Assembly: GCF_000761215.1 (NCBI RefSeq)
Contig: NZ_CP009438.1
Span: 124,001-188,000 of the forward strand
Origin: Streptomyces glaucescens
GTDB taxonomy: Bacteria > Actinomycetota > Actinomycetes > Streptomycetales > Streptomycetaceae
Direction of reading: 5' to 3'
DNA length: 64,000 nt
Under the pieces are notes generated by a model. That model ran no database searches. It worked only from the letters and a program-made list of their open reading frames with translations, and was not told the DNA's origin. Numbering within the stretch: the first letter of the stretch is position 1; every line of letters begins with the position of its first letter. Positions 35,877 through 43,917 of this stretch are shown here, in pieces. The translations under genes were made by a program, and so were the position numbers.

Positions 35877-36104
35877 GGATGCGAGTCCTTCCGACGTGTC
35901 TTGTGGGTCGGCCGGGCGTCCGGGTTCCCAGAAGCAACGGCGCGGACCTCACACGATTCCTCCAAGTGCTGTCCTCCGCCACGCGGTGCTCACCGTTCCC
36001 CTTCGCGTCTTCGCGGACGCCTCGTGACCGCCCACCGCGCCGGTCGTATCCCTCGACGTCCCGTACGTGTGCGGGACCGGTGACCCGGAGCGTCGTACTG
36101 GGCG

Positions 36105-37043
36105 TCAAGGGGTCGGCCGGCCGTGCGCGCCGGTGGTGTGCGCCTCCCAGTCGGCGCGTCTGCCCGCGCCCAGAAGACCTGTTCCGGCCGCGAAGTCGGC
36201 GGCGGGCGTGCGTCGCATCTCCCGTCGGGCGACGCGACTGACCAGCATGGGGAACAGGGGGCGCAAGGGCTGGCACCAGCGAAGCCAGGGAGGTGCGTAG
36301 ACATGGGCGGCACGGTGTGCGACGCCGATCGCGAGCCGGTCGGCCACCTGCTCCGGCGTGTGGACGCGGCCGGCGAACCACGGCTGGTCCGCGCGCAGGG
36401 CGCGCAGCACCGGGTGCTCGTCCAGTCCGGCGATCATGTCGGTGCCGGTCCAGTGCAGATAGGCGATGCCCACGGCGATGCCGTCGGGTTCCAGCTCGCC
36501 GCGCAGGGACTGCGCGAAGGACTCCGCTCCCGCCTTGGAGGCGCAGTAGGCGCTCATCATGGGGGCCGCGCCGAAGGCGGCCGTCGAGGCGACCTGGAGG
36601 AAGTAGCCGCGGGTGCGGGTGAGCTGCGGCAGGAAGGCGCGGGCGGTGTTGGCGGCGCCCACCAGGTTGACCTCGACGACCCGCCGCCACAGAGCGGCGT
36701 CGGTCAGCCGGAAGGGCCCGCCCGCGGCGACCCCCGCGTTGGCCACGACCACGGACGCGGCACCGAGGCCGTCGGCCACCTGCCGCGCGGCCTCGTCGAG
36801 AGCCGCCTGATCGGTGACATCGGCCTCGACGCACTGACTGGGCGTGGTCAGCGACGATGCGGCGGCCTGCAGGGTGCGCGCCTCGCGCCCGACCAGGGCG
36901 ACGTGCATCCCGTCCGCCGACAAGCGCCGCGCCAGGGCCTCGCCGATCCCGCGGGCGGCCCCGGTGACGACGGCGACGCGGCCCCGGAGAGGTGCCTCGA
37001 GACCTGCCCGGCCGTTCGGACGCGGCCATACGGTGCTGTGCAT
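36105..37043 (-). CDS. Short-chain dehydrogenase/reductase (SDR)
   Basis: A 312-residue classical SDR. The NAD(P)-binding motif GAARGIGEAL is near residue 30, NAG in VVANAGVAAGG, and the catalytic Ser-Tyr-Lys is visible as the TAAFGAAPMMSAYCASKAG segment (Tyr and Lys in YCASK). The C-terminal 70 residues after RVHTPEQVADRLAIG are longer than a minimal SDR and contain a hydrophobic stretch, as in membrane-associated SDRs acting on lipids or steroids. ATG at 37043 gives the expected N-terminus; longer frames run through low-complexity sequence. Substrate unknown. Confidence 0.85.
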   Translation of the reverse strand: MHSTVWPRPNGRAGLEAPLRGRVAVVTGAARGIGEALARRLSADGMHVALVGREARTLQAAASSLTTPSQCVEADVTDQAALDEAARQVADGLGAASVVVANAGVAAGGPFRLTDAALWRRVVEVNLVGAANTARAFLPQLTRTRGYFLQVASTAAFGAAPMMSAYCASKAGAESFAQSLRGELEPDGIAVGIAYLHWTGTDMIAGLDEHPVLRALRADQPWFAGRVHTPEQVADRLAIGVAHRAAHVYAPPWLRWCQPLRPLFPMLVSRVARREMRRTPAADFAAGTGLLGAGRRADWEAHTTGAHGRPTP

Positions 37044-37480
37044 GGGGTGCTCGCTCTCGCGTTGTGCGAAGGTCGCGGCGCCCTCGGATGCCGTCCGGGC
37101 ACGGCCCTCGCGGGGCCCGGGTACCCGGACGACGTCCGCCGACCCGTCGCAGGGGGATGGCCTCGCACAGTGCGGCCGTAGGGCCGGTGCGGGAGGGAAC
37201 GGTGCACTCCCCCTGTCCCGCGGAACAGGCGGGCGACGTGGCGGGCGACGTGGCTGAGGCACTTGTCGCCGGCGGCACCATGCACGCCTTCTGTGGCGTG
37301 GCCGCCACAGACTGGTCTGCGCAGCCGTGGTCGTGCCCACCTGCACGATCCGCATCGGCCGACCGGCACACACCGATCCACGCGAGACTCCCCCTGCGAA
37401 GCCGCATCCGACCGAGACGCGCCCGCGGAAGAGGGAACGGGCCGGTGCCGCGTCGGCCCTGTCGATCACGGGAGACCACG
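37044..37480. other. Divergent intergenic region
   Basis: Roughly 435 bases between the SDR and winged-helix genes. Several open frames exist but none has coding character or homology that I can recognise. Confidence 0.4.
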
Positions 37481-37762
37481 GTGGGCGGTCAGGTGGGCTG
37501 GCCCTTCCTCACCCCGCACGCTCGGGTGCTTGCGGCCATCGCTCGTACCCCTGACGCGCGCATCCGGGATATCGCCTTCGCATGTCAGATCACCGAGCGC
37601 ACCGCTCACACCGTGGTGAGCGATCTCGAGCGGGCGGGTTTCCTCACCCGGAAGCGCGTCGGGCGACGCAACCACTACGTACTGCATCCGGAGCGCGGCC
37701 GCTGTCATCCGGCCGAGGTCCGCCTGTCCGTGCCCGCACTGCTGGTGCTTCTCACGGGCTGA
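37481..37762 (+). CDS. Small winged-helix transcriptional regulator
   Basis: A 93-residue protein that is essentially one winged helix-turn-helix: VLAAIARTPDARIRDIAFAC, QITERTAHTVVSDLERAGFL, TRKRVGRRNHYVLHPERG. This MarR/ArsR-like form is frequent in Streptomyces as a stand-alone DNA-binding protein. The GTG start at 37481 has GGGAGA seven bases upstream; the frame is open further upstream but without homology. The ligand and targets are unknown. Confidence 0.75.
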   Translation: MGGQVGWPFLTPHARVLAAIARTPDARIRDIAFACQITERTAHTVVSDLERAGFLTRKRVGRRNHYVLHPERGRCHPAEVRLSVPALLVLLTG

Positions 37763-37828
37763 GCATGAGCTCGTCCGGCTGCCAGGAGGTATGGCGGCAC
37801 AGCGGAGGGTTGTGTGCTCAGTGCCTGG

Positions 37829-38167
37829 TCACCGGGCGAGGGTGGAGGGCGTGTCGGGCAGCAGGCGCGAGAGATCGAAGACGGCGGGGTTCACATCGGT
37901 GGCCAGGAGCAGCAGCCGCAGCGGCTGGGAACGCAGTCCGGTGACGGTCGTGGTGCGGCCGGAGATGCCGGTGGCGGCGGGGGCGAAGAGGAGGTGGAGG
38001 CCGGCGACATCCATGAAGGGTGTCTGATGCAGGTCCCACACCAGGTCGGTGATGCGGGCCGGCAGTGCCTCGACGGCGGCTTGGAGCGGGGGGAAGGTGT
38101 CGCGGTCGATGTCGCCGTGTGGGGTGATGCGTGCGCAGGTGCCGTCGATCCTGGTCGTGATGTTCAT
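37829..38167 (-). CDS. STAS domain anti-sigma factor antagonist
   Basis: A 112-residue single STAS domain: beta strand MNITTRIDGTCARITPHGDI, then a helix DTFPPLQAAVEALPARITDL, and the phosphorylation loop VWDLHQTPFMDVAGLHLLF, in which the usual Ser/Thr position reads DVAGL. The residue normally phosphorylated (Ser in DSSGL) is replaced by Val-Ala, so it may be an unregulated antagonist or a divergent binding protein. GGAAGGGGG lies upstream of the ATG. Convergent with the winged-helix gene. Confidence 0.78.
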   Translation of the reverse strand: MNITTRIDGTCARITPHGDIDRDTFPPLQAAVEALPARITDLVWDLHQTPFMDVAGLHLLFAPAATGISGRTTTVTGLRSQPLRLLLLATDVNPAVFDLSRLLPDTPSTLAR

Positions 38168-39248
38168 GCTGGGCGCGCCCCCTTCCGGGGGGTTGGAGAG
38201 CCCAAAGGCGAAGCACCCCCTCGGGGGTGTACGACGATGGTGGGGTCCGAGTGCCCGGGATGGGGGCAACGCCCGGTTCCCCAGAGGTCCGGCGCCCCGC
38301 GGAGTGCCGGTCCGTCTCGTTGTCCGTCCACCGTCGCACATCTCTGCCCGCGGGCACGACCCCTCTGGTGAGAACGCTGTGTGAAGGTGGGGCGCGGGCC
38401 CCCGACCGCCGCCGCGCAGGGCGGGCCCGGTGCAAGTGCCGCGCAGTGGGCCGGTGGCAGGCGGCAGCCGGTGACCGAGCTGGTGGCCGGCAGCGGCCCA
38501 CGCCGTCCGATGGGGGCGTTCGGGAGTGGCGCCGCCCCGAGCCCGACGCGGTCCACACCGACGGGTGCCACGCGACCGCGCCCCGCCTGCACGTCCCGCC
38601 TGCACGCCGTCGACCGGGACGCAGCCCGCCGACCGCTCGCCTCCCAGCCGCAGCTCTTTCACCGCGGGCACGCTCGACACGCGCTGCGCTGCCCGGGGCC
38701 GCTGCCACCCGTGCCGGCCGGCCCGGCGAGCCGCTTGTCCTCGCAGTGGTCCGGTGCGGCGCGGGAGAGTCCGTGCAGCCGCGCCTGGGTGGCTCGGCCG
38801 GCGTTGCCGCGCCCCGTGGCGGCTCGGCAGTCCGCGCGCTCTCGCGTCAGCGACGGATGAGGCCGAGGTCGGTGGCGGTGGTGACGGCGGCGAGCCGGGC
38901 CCGGTCGAACGCGCGGCCCGCGGGACCGGAGCCGAGGCCGGGTGGGGCCCGCCCTCGCGACACCTCACGGCGAGCTGCGGGAAACGGGTCTGTCGGTGGT
39001 ACGCCGATCAGGCCGACCACAGCCACGCCTTCGACCCGACTGTGCGCAGCGCCGCCCTGGACGTGCGGGGCCGGCGGGAACCGGCAAAAGCAGTGCCCCG
39101 AGCGGGAAAGCGGAATAGGGCGCACCGCACTCGGCGCACTCCGTGGACGCCGCACGGAAAGCGGGTCATCCGTCCGCATGACCGGAGGGATTCCCTCCCT
39201 TTCGTTCGTCCCGCAGAGCCGCCCACAACGAATAGCGCACCGCAAGAT

Positions 39249-39265
39249 ATGCGCCAGCGGCGCAT
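39249..39265. promoter_or_regulatory. Candidate operator palindrome upstream of thiopeptide precursor
   Basis: ATGCGCC-AGC-GGCGCAT, a perfect 7-bp inverted repeat with a 3-base centre, lies about 230 bases upstream of the first precursor gene in the less GC-rich segment. A regulatory role is inferred from position only. Confidence 0.35.
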
Positions 39266-39333
39266 CTCGGCCAAATCTCCGCCCAGTACGACGGAAAGCT
39301 CATCGCCGAGGCACCGCAATCCCTCGCGAGCCC

Positions 39334-39339
39334 TATAGT
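39334..39339 (+). promoter_or_regulatory. Possible -10 element of the thiopeptide cluster
   Basis: TATAGT matches a Streptomyces -10 hexamer and is the best candidate in the 500 bases before the precursor gene. No convincing -35 was found 16-19 bases upstream, so the call is weak. Confidence 0.3.
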
Positions 39340-39492
39340 CGGACCGCTAAAAGCGATCGGAAAAGACGGGCCGAGGCGGCGCTTGCGTCGCCTTTCCGTC
39401 GTGCAATGCAATACCGACGGATCGCAAGACTCCGTTTCGCACGGCCCATTCAGCGCACTTTCGGTTCCGCTTTCTCCCACGGAGGAGTTCCC

Positions 39493-39690
39493 ATGTCCGA
39501 TCTCGCGCGCACCGCCCTGGACCTCCAGGACCTCGACCTGGACCTCAGTGACCTCACCGTCACGGCCATGCGCGACACCGCCGCGCTGCCCGAGGGCGGG
39601 GCGTCCTGGGGTTCCTGTTCCTGCCAGGGCTCGTCGTCCTGCGCCCAGCCCCAGCCCCAGCTGGACACCGGGGTCGTCGACGCCGGCTGA
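39493..39690 (+). CDS. lazA: Thiopeptide precursor peptide A1 (lactazole type)
   Basis: A 65-residue precursor with a 37-residue acidic leader (LDLQDLDLDLSDLTVTAMRD, then TAALPEGGA) and a core starting at Ser38. The first 17 core residues, SWGSCSCQGSSSCAQPQ, match the lactazole core as I recall it except that position 9 is Gly instead of Ala. All residues modified in lactazole are kept: Ser1 and Ser12 (pyridine), Ser4 (Dha), Cys5, Cys7, Cys13 (thiazoles), Ser11 (oxazole). The tail is longer, 15 residues after Cys13, ending VVDAG. GGAGGAG lies upstream of the ATG. A predicted product is a 32-membered lactazole-like thiopeptide. Confidence 0.92.
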   Translation: MSDLARTALDLQDLDLDLSDLTVTAMRDTAALPEGGASWGSCSCQGSSSCAQPQPQLDTGVVDAG

Positions 39691-39743
39691 TCCGCGCCCG
39701 CGTCCACGCCACTCCGGACCGCAACGTCAGAAGGGAGCAACCG

Positions 39744-39923
39744 ATGTCCGACACCGGCGTCACCCCGGACCTCGACCTCGCGGACCTCGACCTCGGGGAC
39801 CTCACCGTGACCTCGATGCGTGACACCGTCGCGCTTCCCGAGGGCGGTGCCTCCAACGGCGCCAGTTCCTGCTCCTGCAGCTCGTCCTCGTGCGCGCAGC
39901 CGCAGCTGCCCGTACCGCTGTAG
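39744..39923 (+). CDS. Second thiopeptide precursor peptide A2 with altered core
   Basis: A 59-residue precursor, proposed name lazA2. Its leader matches A1 closely (DLADLDLGDLTVTSMRDTVA, LPEGGA), so the same enzymes should bind it. The core starts at Ser37: SNGASSCSCSSSSCAQPQ, then LPVPL. By the lactazole pattern (a Dha-forming Ser directly before a Cys, then Ala-Gln-Pro), the pyridine would join Ser1 and Ser13, one residue further apart than in lactazole, predicting a 35-membered macrocycle. Cys7, Cys9 and Cys14 are likely thiazoles and Ser12 a likely oxazole. AAGGGAG lies upstream. It is 53 bases after A1 and in the same transcript. Confidence 0.88.
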   Translation: MSDTGVTPDLDLADLDLGDLTVTSMRDTVALPEGGASNGASSCSCSSSSCAQPQLPVPL

Positions 39924-39942
39924 GTCCCGGTCACACCGAGTC

Positions 39943-39991
39943 GCCGGCCGGGCGGCCCGTGACGCGTCACGAGGTCATACGACCGGCCGGC
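39943..39991 (+). promoter_or_regulatory. Hairpin 1 between precursor genes and lazB
   Basis: GCCGGCCGG (39943-39951) pairs with CCGGCCGGC (39983-39991). The loop holds a second perfect palindrome, GTGACGCGTCAC (39959-39970). Likely an attenuator, partial terminator or mRNA-stabilising structure that separates precursor from enzyme expression. Confidence 0.5.
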
Positions 39992-39996
39992 GTGCG

Positions 39997-40026
39997 CCGC
40001 GGGCCGTCCACCTGGCCGGCCCGCGG
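39997..40026 (+). promoter_or_regulatory. Hairpin 2 between precursor genes and lazB
   Basis: CCGCGGGCC (39997-40005) and GGCCCGCGG (40018-40026) form a perfect 9-bp stem with a 12-base loop, ending about 47 bases before the lazB start. It acts with hairpin 1 or as an alternative fold. Confidence 0.5.
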
Positions 40027-40072
40027 TGGTGCCGCACCACGGGAGCCACGGGCACGAAGGGACGGGACAGCC

Positions 40073-42760
40073 ATGCCACACACCGCGAGCGCCGACACAC
40101 CACCCGGGCAGGGCGGTTACCTCGTCGACTCGGCGCCGTACGCCCTGGTGCGCGCCACAGTGCTGGCCTGCCCCGCGCAGCCTCCGGCCACGGCGTCGTT
40201 CCGTGCCGCCCTCGCCCGCCTCACCTCGCTCGACGTCGCGCTGCGCGCGCTCCGCGAGCCGCTCTGCGACGACCTGTACGCCAGCCGGTCCGGCCACGGC
40301 GAGCAGTACCACCGTGACGTCGTCCTGCCGCTGCGCCGCGAACTGCACAACGGGCGCGAGCCGCGGCCCGCCGTGCTGGACCGCCTGGACGACCTCCCGC
40401 GGCGAGTCCCCCGGCTCGCTTCCTGGCTGGCGCTGCGCGAGCGTCGCCGGGCCCTGGTGACCGAGCTGCGCGACGCCGCCGAACCGGCACTCGCGGCCGA
40501 GCGGGCGGCCCTCGCCGCCCTGTGCCGGGAACCCGCGTTCGCCCGGGCCGTCGCACTCACCAGCGGCGACCTGCTGCGCGCGGTCGAACGCGCCGGCCGC
40601 CGGGCCGACGACCGCAAAGCCCGCAAGGAGGAGCCCACGGTGCTGCGCCACGCCCTGCGGGCCGGCACCAAGACCAGTCCCCTGTCGTGGTTCACGGCCG
40701 TCGGCTGGGGCCGGCCGGCTCCGCCGTCCGCGGGCCGCCCGCGCGTGCGGTCGTGGGGCGAACAGCCCCTCCTGGACGGTCCTCTGCACGCGTCGGTGAA
40801 GGTCAACCGCACCCTGACGACCGCCCTCGCCGAGGCGCTGCTGGCCGACCCGCGCCACGGCGCCGGGCTCCCGCACCGCCTCACCAGCACCGCGCGCGTG
40901 ACCGGCGGACGCGCGACGTACGCCCGCGCCCGAGTCGCCTTCGCCGGCGGCCGCTACCTCGTCACCGACGAGGACGCGGCGGAGGTGGCCTTCAGCGGTC
41001 CCCTTCGGCTCCTTGCCCCGTACGCCGCCGCCCCCGCGCCGCTCGACGAGATGACGGAGCTGCTGGCCGCCGCCCTGCCCGGGGCGCCCGATGCCCACCG
41101 CGCGGCGGCGCTGGCCTTCCTCGAACGCCTCCGGCAGGCGGGTCTGCTGGTGCCGGCCGATCCCGTCCCGCCGCAGGACCCGGACCCGGCGGGCCGGCTG
41201 GCCGCGTGGCTCCGCACGCTCCCCGACGTGCGCGGACAGGGCCCCGAGGCGGCGGGCCGCCTCGCGGACCGGCTGGCGGAACTGTCCCGTGAGACCTCGT
41301 CGTTCGCTGCCGCGCCCGCGCCGCGGCGCCCGGCGCTGCTCGCCCGGCTCGCCGACGGGTGGACCCGGCTGCTCGCCGACGCCGGACGGCCCGTCCCGGC
41401 GGACTCGGCGCCGCTGAACGTCCTGTCCGAGGACGTCGTGGCCCCACGGCCGGTGCCGCTGGACGGGTTCCTCGACGGGGCCGACCACGAGGCGCTGGCC
41501 GAAGTCACGGCGCTGGCCGAGCTGTTCGACCTGGCACATGTGATGCGGCGGGCGGTCCGCGACCGGTTCGTGGAGCGGTACGGCGCGGGTGGCACCTGCC
41601 CGCACCCCTGGGCGTTCGGCGCCGAGGTGGAGGAGGCCTGGGAGCGGGCCGCCCGCGTCACCGCCCCGGGCCGGGAGGATCCGGCCGGGTTCCCCACCGG
41701 CGTCGGGGCGCTCATGGCCCTGCGCGCCGAACTGACCGACGCCGTGCGCACCGCCGCGGCCGGAACGCCGGACGGCACCGAGGTCCTGCTGCCGGCCGAC
41801 GCCGTCAAGGGCCTGGGCGAGCGGCTGCCGCACTGGACCGTCGAACGCCCCCTGAGCTACGCGTACTTCCTCCAGCGGGACCCGGACGGCGGGCTGCTCT
41901 GCGTGAACCGCGTCTACGGCGGCTGGGGCCGGTTCACCAGCAGGTTCCTCGACGCGCTCGACCCCGAGGCGGCCGAGGAGGTGGCCGCGCAGCTGCGGCG
42001 CGGCCTCGGGCCGGGCGCGCGCGCCGCGCAACTGCGGCCGGTGGGAGGGTTCAACGCCAATCTGCACCCGCTGCTCCTCCCGGACGAGATCGGGCCCGAC
42101 CGCCGCTGGACCTCGCTGGCCGAGGCGGACGTGGAGCTCTTCCACGACCAGGCCGGCGACCAGGTGCGGTTCCGGGTCACGGCCACCGGCGAACCGCTCG
42201 ACGTGCTCTACCCCGGCTTCCTCGCCCCCCTCATGCTGCCGCGGCGCATCGCGGCACTGCTGTCCGACCACCCGCACGGCGTGGTGGACTTCCGGTCGCT
42301 GCCGCCCCGGCACTCCGTGGAGGTCCCGGGCGGCGAGGTGGTCCGCGCCCCCCGGCTGCGCCACCGGCACGTCGTCCTGGCACGCCGCCGGTGGAGCCTT
42401 CCGGCCGGTGTGGTGGGAGCCCTGCACGCCGAGCTGACGGCGGCCCCCGGGATCCCGGTGGAGCCCGTGGCGCACTGGCGGGCCCTGCTCGGCCTGCCCG
42501 ACCAGGTCTTCCTGCACCCCGCGCCCACCGCGCCCACCGGCCGGGTGACCGAGGACTTCCTGGCGCACCTGCGCCGCCCCAAGCCCCAGTTCGTCGACCT
42601 CGGCAACCCGCTCCACCTGCGCTGCCTGGCCAAGTGGCTCTCCCGCCACCCCGGCGGCGCGGTCCTCGAGGAGGCGCTGCCCGCGCCGGGCGGATCCGCC
42701 GTGCCGGCCCGTGCCGTGGAGCTCGTCACGGAGGCGTACCGGGCGGGGAGGCCGCGATGA
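40073..42760 (+). CDS. lazB: Thiopeptide Ser/Thr dehydratase, tRNA-Glu-dependent (LazB type)
   Basis: An 895-residue LanB-like N-terminal dehydratase (lantibiotic dehydratase glutamylation domain). The N-terminus reads YLVDSAPYALVRATVLACP; LRAGTKTSPLSWFTAVGWG and CVNRVYGGWGRFTSRFLDAL are conserved LanB segments, and VDLGNPLHLRCLAKW lies near the end. In lactazole biosynthesis LazB transfers Glu from charged tRNA to core Ser residues; the elimination domain is separate, on LazF. The ATG at 40073 follows GAAGGGA. The stop overlaps lazC (ATGA). It should act on several Ser residues of both precursors. Confidence 0.9.
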   Translation: MPHTASADTPPGQGGYLVDSAPYALVRATVLACPAQPPATASFRAALARLTSLDVALRALREPLCDDLYASRSGHGEQYHRDVVLPLRRELHNGREPRPAVLDRLDDLPRRVPRLASWLALRERRRALVTELRDAAEPALAAERAALAALCREPAFARAVALTSGDLLRAVERAGRRADDRKARKEEPTVLRHALRAGTKTSPLSWFTAVGWGRPAPPSAGRPRVRSWGEQPLLDGPLHASVKVNRTLTTALAEALLADPRHGAGLPHRLTSTARVTGGRATYARARVAFAGGRYLVTDEDAAEVAFSGPLRLLAPYAAAPAPLDEMTELLAAALPGAPDAHRAAALAFLERLRQAGLLVPADPVPPQDPDPAGRLAAWLRTLPDVRGQGPEAAGRLADRLAELSRETSSFAAAPAPRRPALLARLADGWTRLLADAGRPVPADSAPLNVLSEDVVAPRPVPLDGFLDGADHEALAEVTALAELFDLAHVMRRAVRDRFVERYGAGGTCPHPWAFGAEVEEAWERAARVTAPGREDPAGFPTGVGALMALRAELTDAVRTAAAGTPDGTEVLLPADAVKGLGERLPHWTVERPLSYAYFLQRDPDGGLLCVNRVYGGWGRFTSRFLDALDPEAAEEVAAQLRRGLGPGARAAQLRPVGGFNANLHPLLLPDEIGPDRRWTSLAEADVELFHDQAGDQVRFRVTATGEPLDVLYPGFLAPLMLPRRIAALLSDHPHGVVDFRSLPPRHSVEVPGGEVVRAPRLRHRHVVLARRRWSLPAGVVGALHAELTAAPGIPVEPVAHWRALLGLPDQVFLHPAPTAPTGRVTEDFLAHLRRPKPQFVDLGNPLHLRCLAKWLSRHPGGAVLEEALPAPGGSAVPARAVELVTEAYRAGRPR

Positions 42761-43917
42761 CGTCCACCCCGTTCCCGGCGGATCGCGGCGCCGACGAGGT
42801 GCTCGACGTGGTGGCGTACTACCACCAGCCGGTCAAGGCCCGGTTGCTGCGGGAGGCGGTGCTGCCGCTCACGGCGGAGTGCCGGGACCGGGGTCTGGCC
42901 GCCCACGTCGAACGGCACTGGCTGCACGGCCCGCACGTGCGGCTGCGGCTGCGGGGCGCCCCGGCACGGCTCGGGCCGGCCGCCGAGCACGCCGCCCGGG
43001 CGCTGCGCGACTGGGTCGGCGCCCATCCCTCGCGGCGCGACCTCACCGACGCCGAACTGCTGGCGCAGGCCGCCCGCAACGGACGCGCCGAGCTGGTCGC
43101 GCCGCCCTACGACCCGATCGTGCCGGACAACACGGTGCGCCTCGAGGCGGTCGACCTCACTCCCCTGCGGCGGCTGCTCGGCGACGACGGCGCGGCGCTC
43201 CGCGACGATCTGCTGGGCTGCGGGCTGGAGGCGCTCCGGGCGGGCGCCGGGTTCCTCGGCGAGCACGGCGACGGCCCGCAGGCGCGGGTGCAGCTCGCCG
43301 TCACGGCGCTCGCCGCGCACGCGGCCGCCCACCCCGGCGGGCTCGCGGGCGGCCACTGGTCGTACGTGTCCCACCTGGAGGACTTCCTCGTTCACGACGA
43401 CCCCCAGGGCCGGCTGCGGGAGGGCTTCGAACGGCGCTGGGAGAGCGCCGGCGCCACGGTGACCGCGCTGGTCGGCCGGATCGCCCGGGGCGCGGCACGC
43501 AGGTGGGAGCGCGACTGGGCCCACTGGTCGGCCGCCGCGTGGCGGCTGGCGCAGGACCGTCACGACGCGGGAGCCGACCTGCACGGCGATCCGCTCCGGT
43601 ACGGGGAGCGCGCGGCGGCGACCGGGGACGCGGAGACGATGCAGCGGTGGAGCCGGGACCTGCGTACCCGCTACAGCGAGTTCCACCGGCTGCTGCGGCG
43701 CTCCGACCCCGAGGGGACGATGTGGAGCCGCCCCGACTACCTGGTCTACCGGGCCTGCACCAACGCCCTGTACCGGCTCCTCGCGATCTGCGACGTCACG
43801 CCGCTGGAACGCTACCTCGCCGCCCATCTCGTCGTCCGCACGGTGCCCCGCCTGACCGGGTGCGACTGGCGCGCCGAGTTGGCGGCGGTCGTCGACGCGA
43901 GGGAGCGCGGAGCATGA
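42757..43917 (+). CDS. lazC: Thiopeptide pyridine synthase ([4+2] cyclase, LazC type)
   Basis: A 386-residue protein of the LanB C-terminal-like superfamily (thiopeptide-type bacteriocin biosynthesis domain) used in thiopeptide clusters for the formal aza-[4+2] cycloaddition of two dehydroalanines, which forms the central pyridine and releases the leader. The family-type opening AYYHQPVKARLLREAVLPL and ERHWLHGPHVRLRLRG, and the later LAGGHWSYVSHLEDFLVHDD are seen. It overlaps lazB and lazD by start-stop coupling. Because A1 and A2 differ in Ser spacing, this enzyme would have to accept two ring sizes. Confidence 0.88.
   Translation: MTSTPFPADRGADEVLDVVAYYHQPVKARLLREAVLPLTAECRDRGLAAHVERHWLHGPHVRLRLRGAPARLGPAAEHAARALRDWVGAHPSRRDLTDAELLAQAARNGRAELVAPPYDPIVPDNTVRLEAVDLTPLRRLLGDDGAALRDDLLGCGLEALRAGAGFLGEHGDGPQARVQLAVTALAAHAAAHPGGLAGGHWSYVSHLEDFLVHDDPQGRLREGFERRWESAGATVTALVGRIARGAARRWERDWAHWSAAAWRLAQDRHDAGADLHGDPLRYGERAAATGDAETMQRWSRDLRTRYSEFHRLLRRSDPEGTMWSRPDYLVYRACTNALYRLLAICDVTPLERYLAAHLVVRTVPRLTGCDWRAELAAVVDARERGA

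Larger units (their letters stand above)
38168..39492. other. 1.3-kb region without supported genes upstream of the thiopeptide cluster
   Basis: Open frames on both strands lack homology and typical coding bias. The last 400 bases (about 39090-39480) are noticeably less GC-rich than the surroundings and lead into the thiopeptide precursor gene, so this stretch probably holds the cluster promoter. A palindrome lies at 39249-39265 and a possible -10 TATAGT at 39334-39339. Confidence 0.5.

Noticed and set aside
38380..39340. Several forward and reverse open frames before the thiopeptide cluster
   Set aside because: None shows a family motif, a ribosome site with sensible start, or consistent codon bias.
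39493..39923. Precursors as lanthipeptides because a LanB-like enzyme is present
   Set aside because: There is no LanC-type cyclase, while YcaO, a pyridine synthase and a SagB-type dehydrogenase are present, and the core matches lactazole.
39560..42649. 1029-codon minus-strand frame opposite the precursors and lazB
   Set aside because: No recognisable domains; the plus strand has a complete LanB-type protein with strong motifs.
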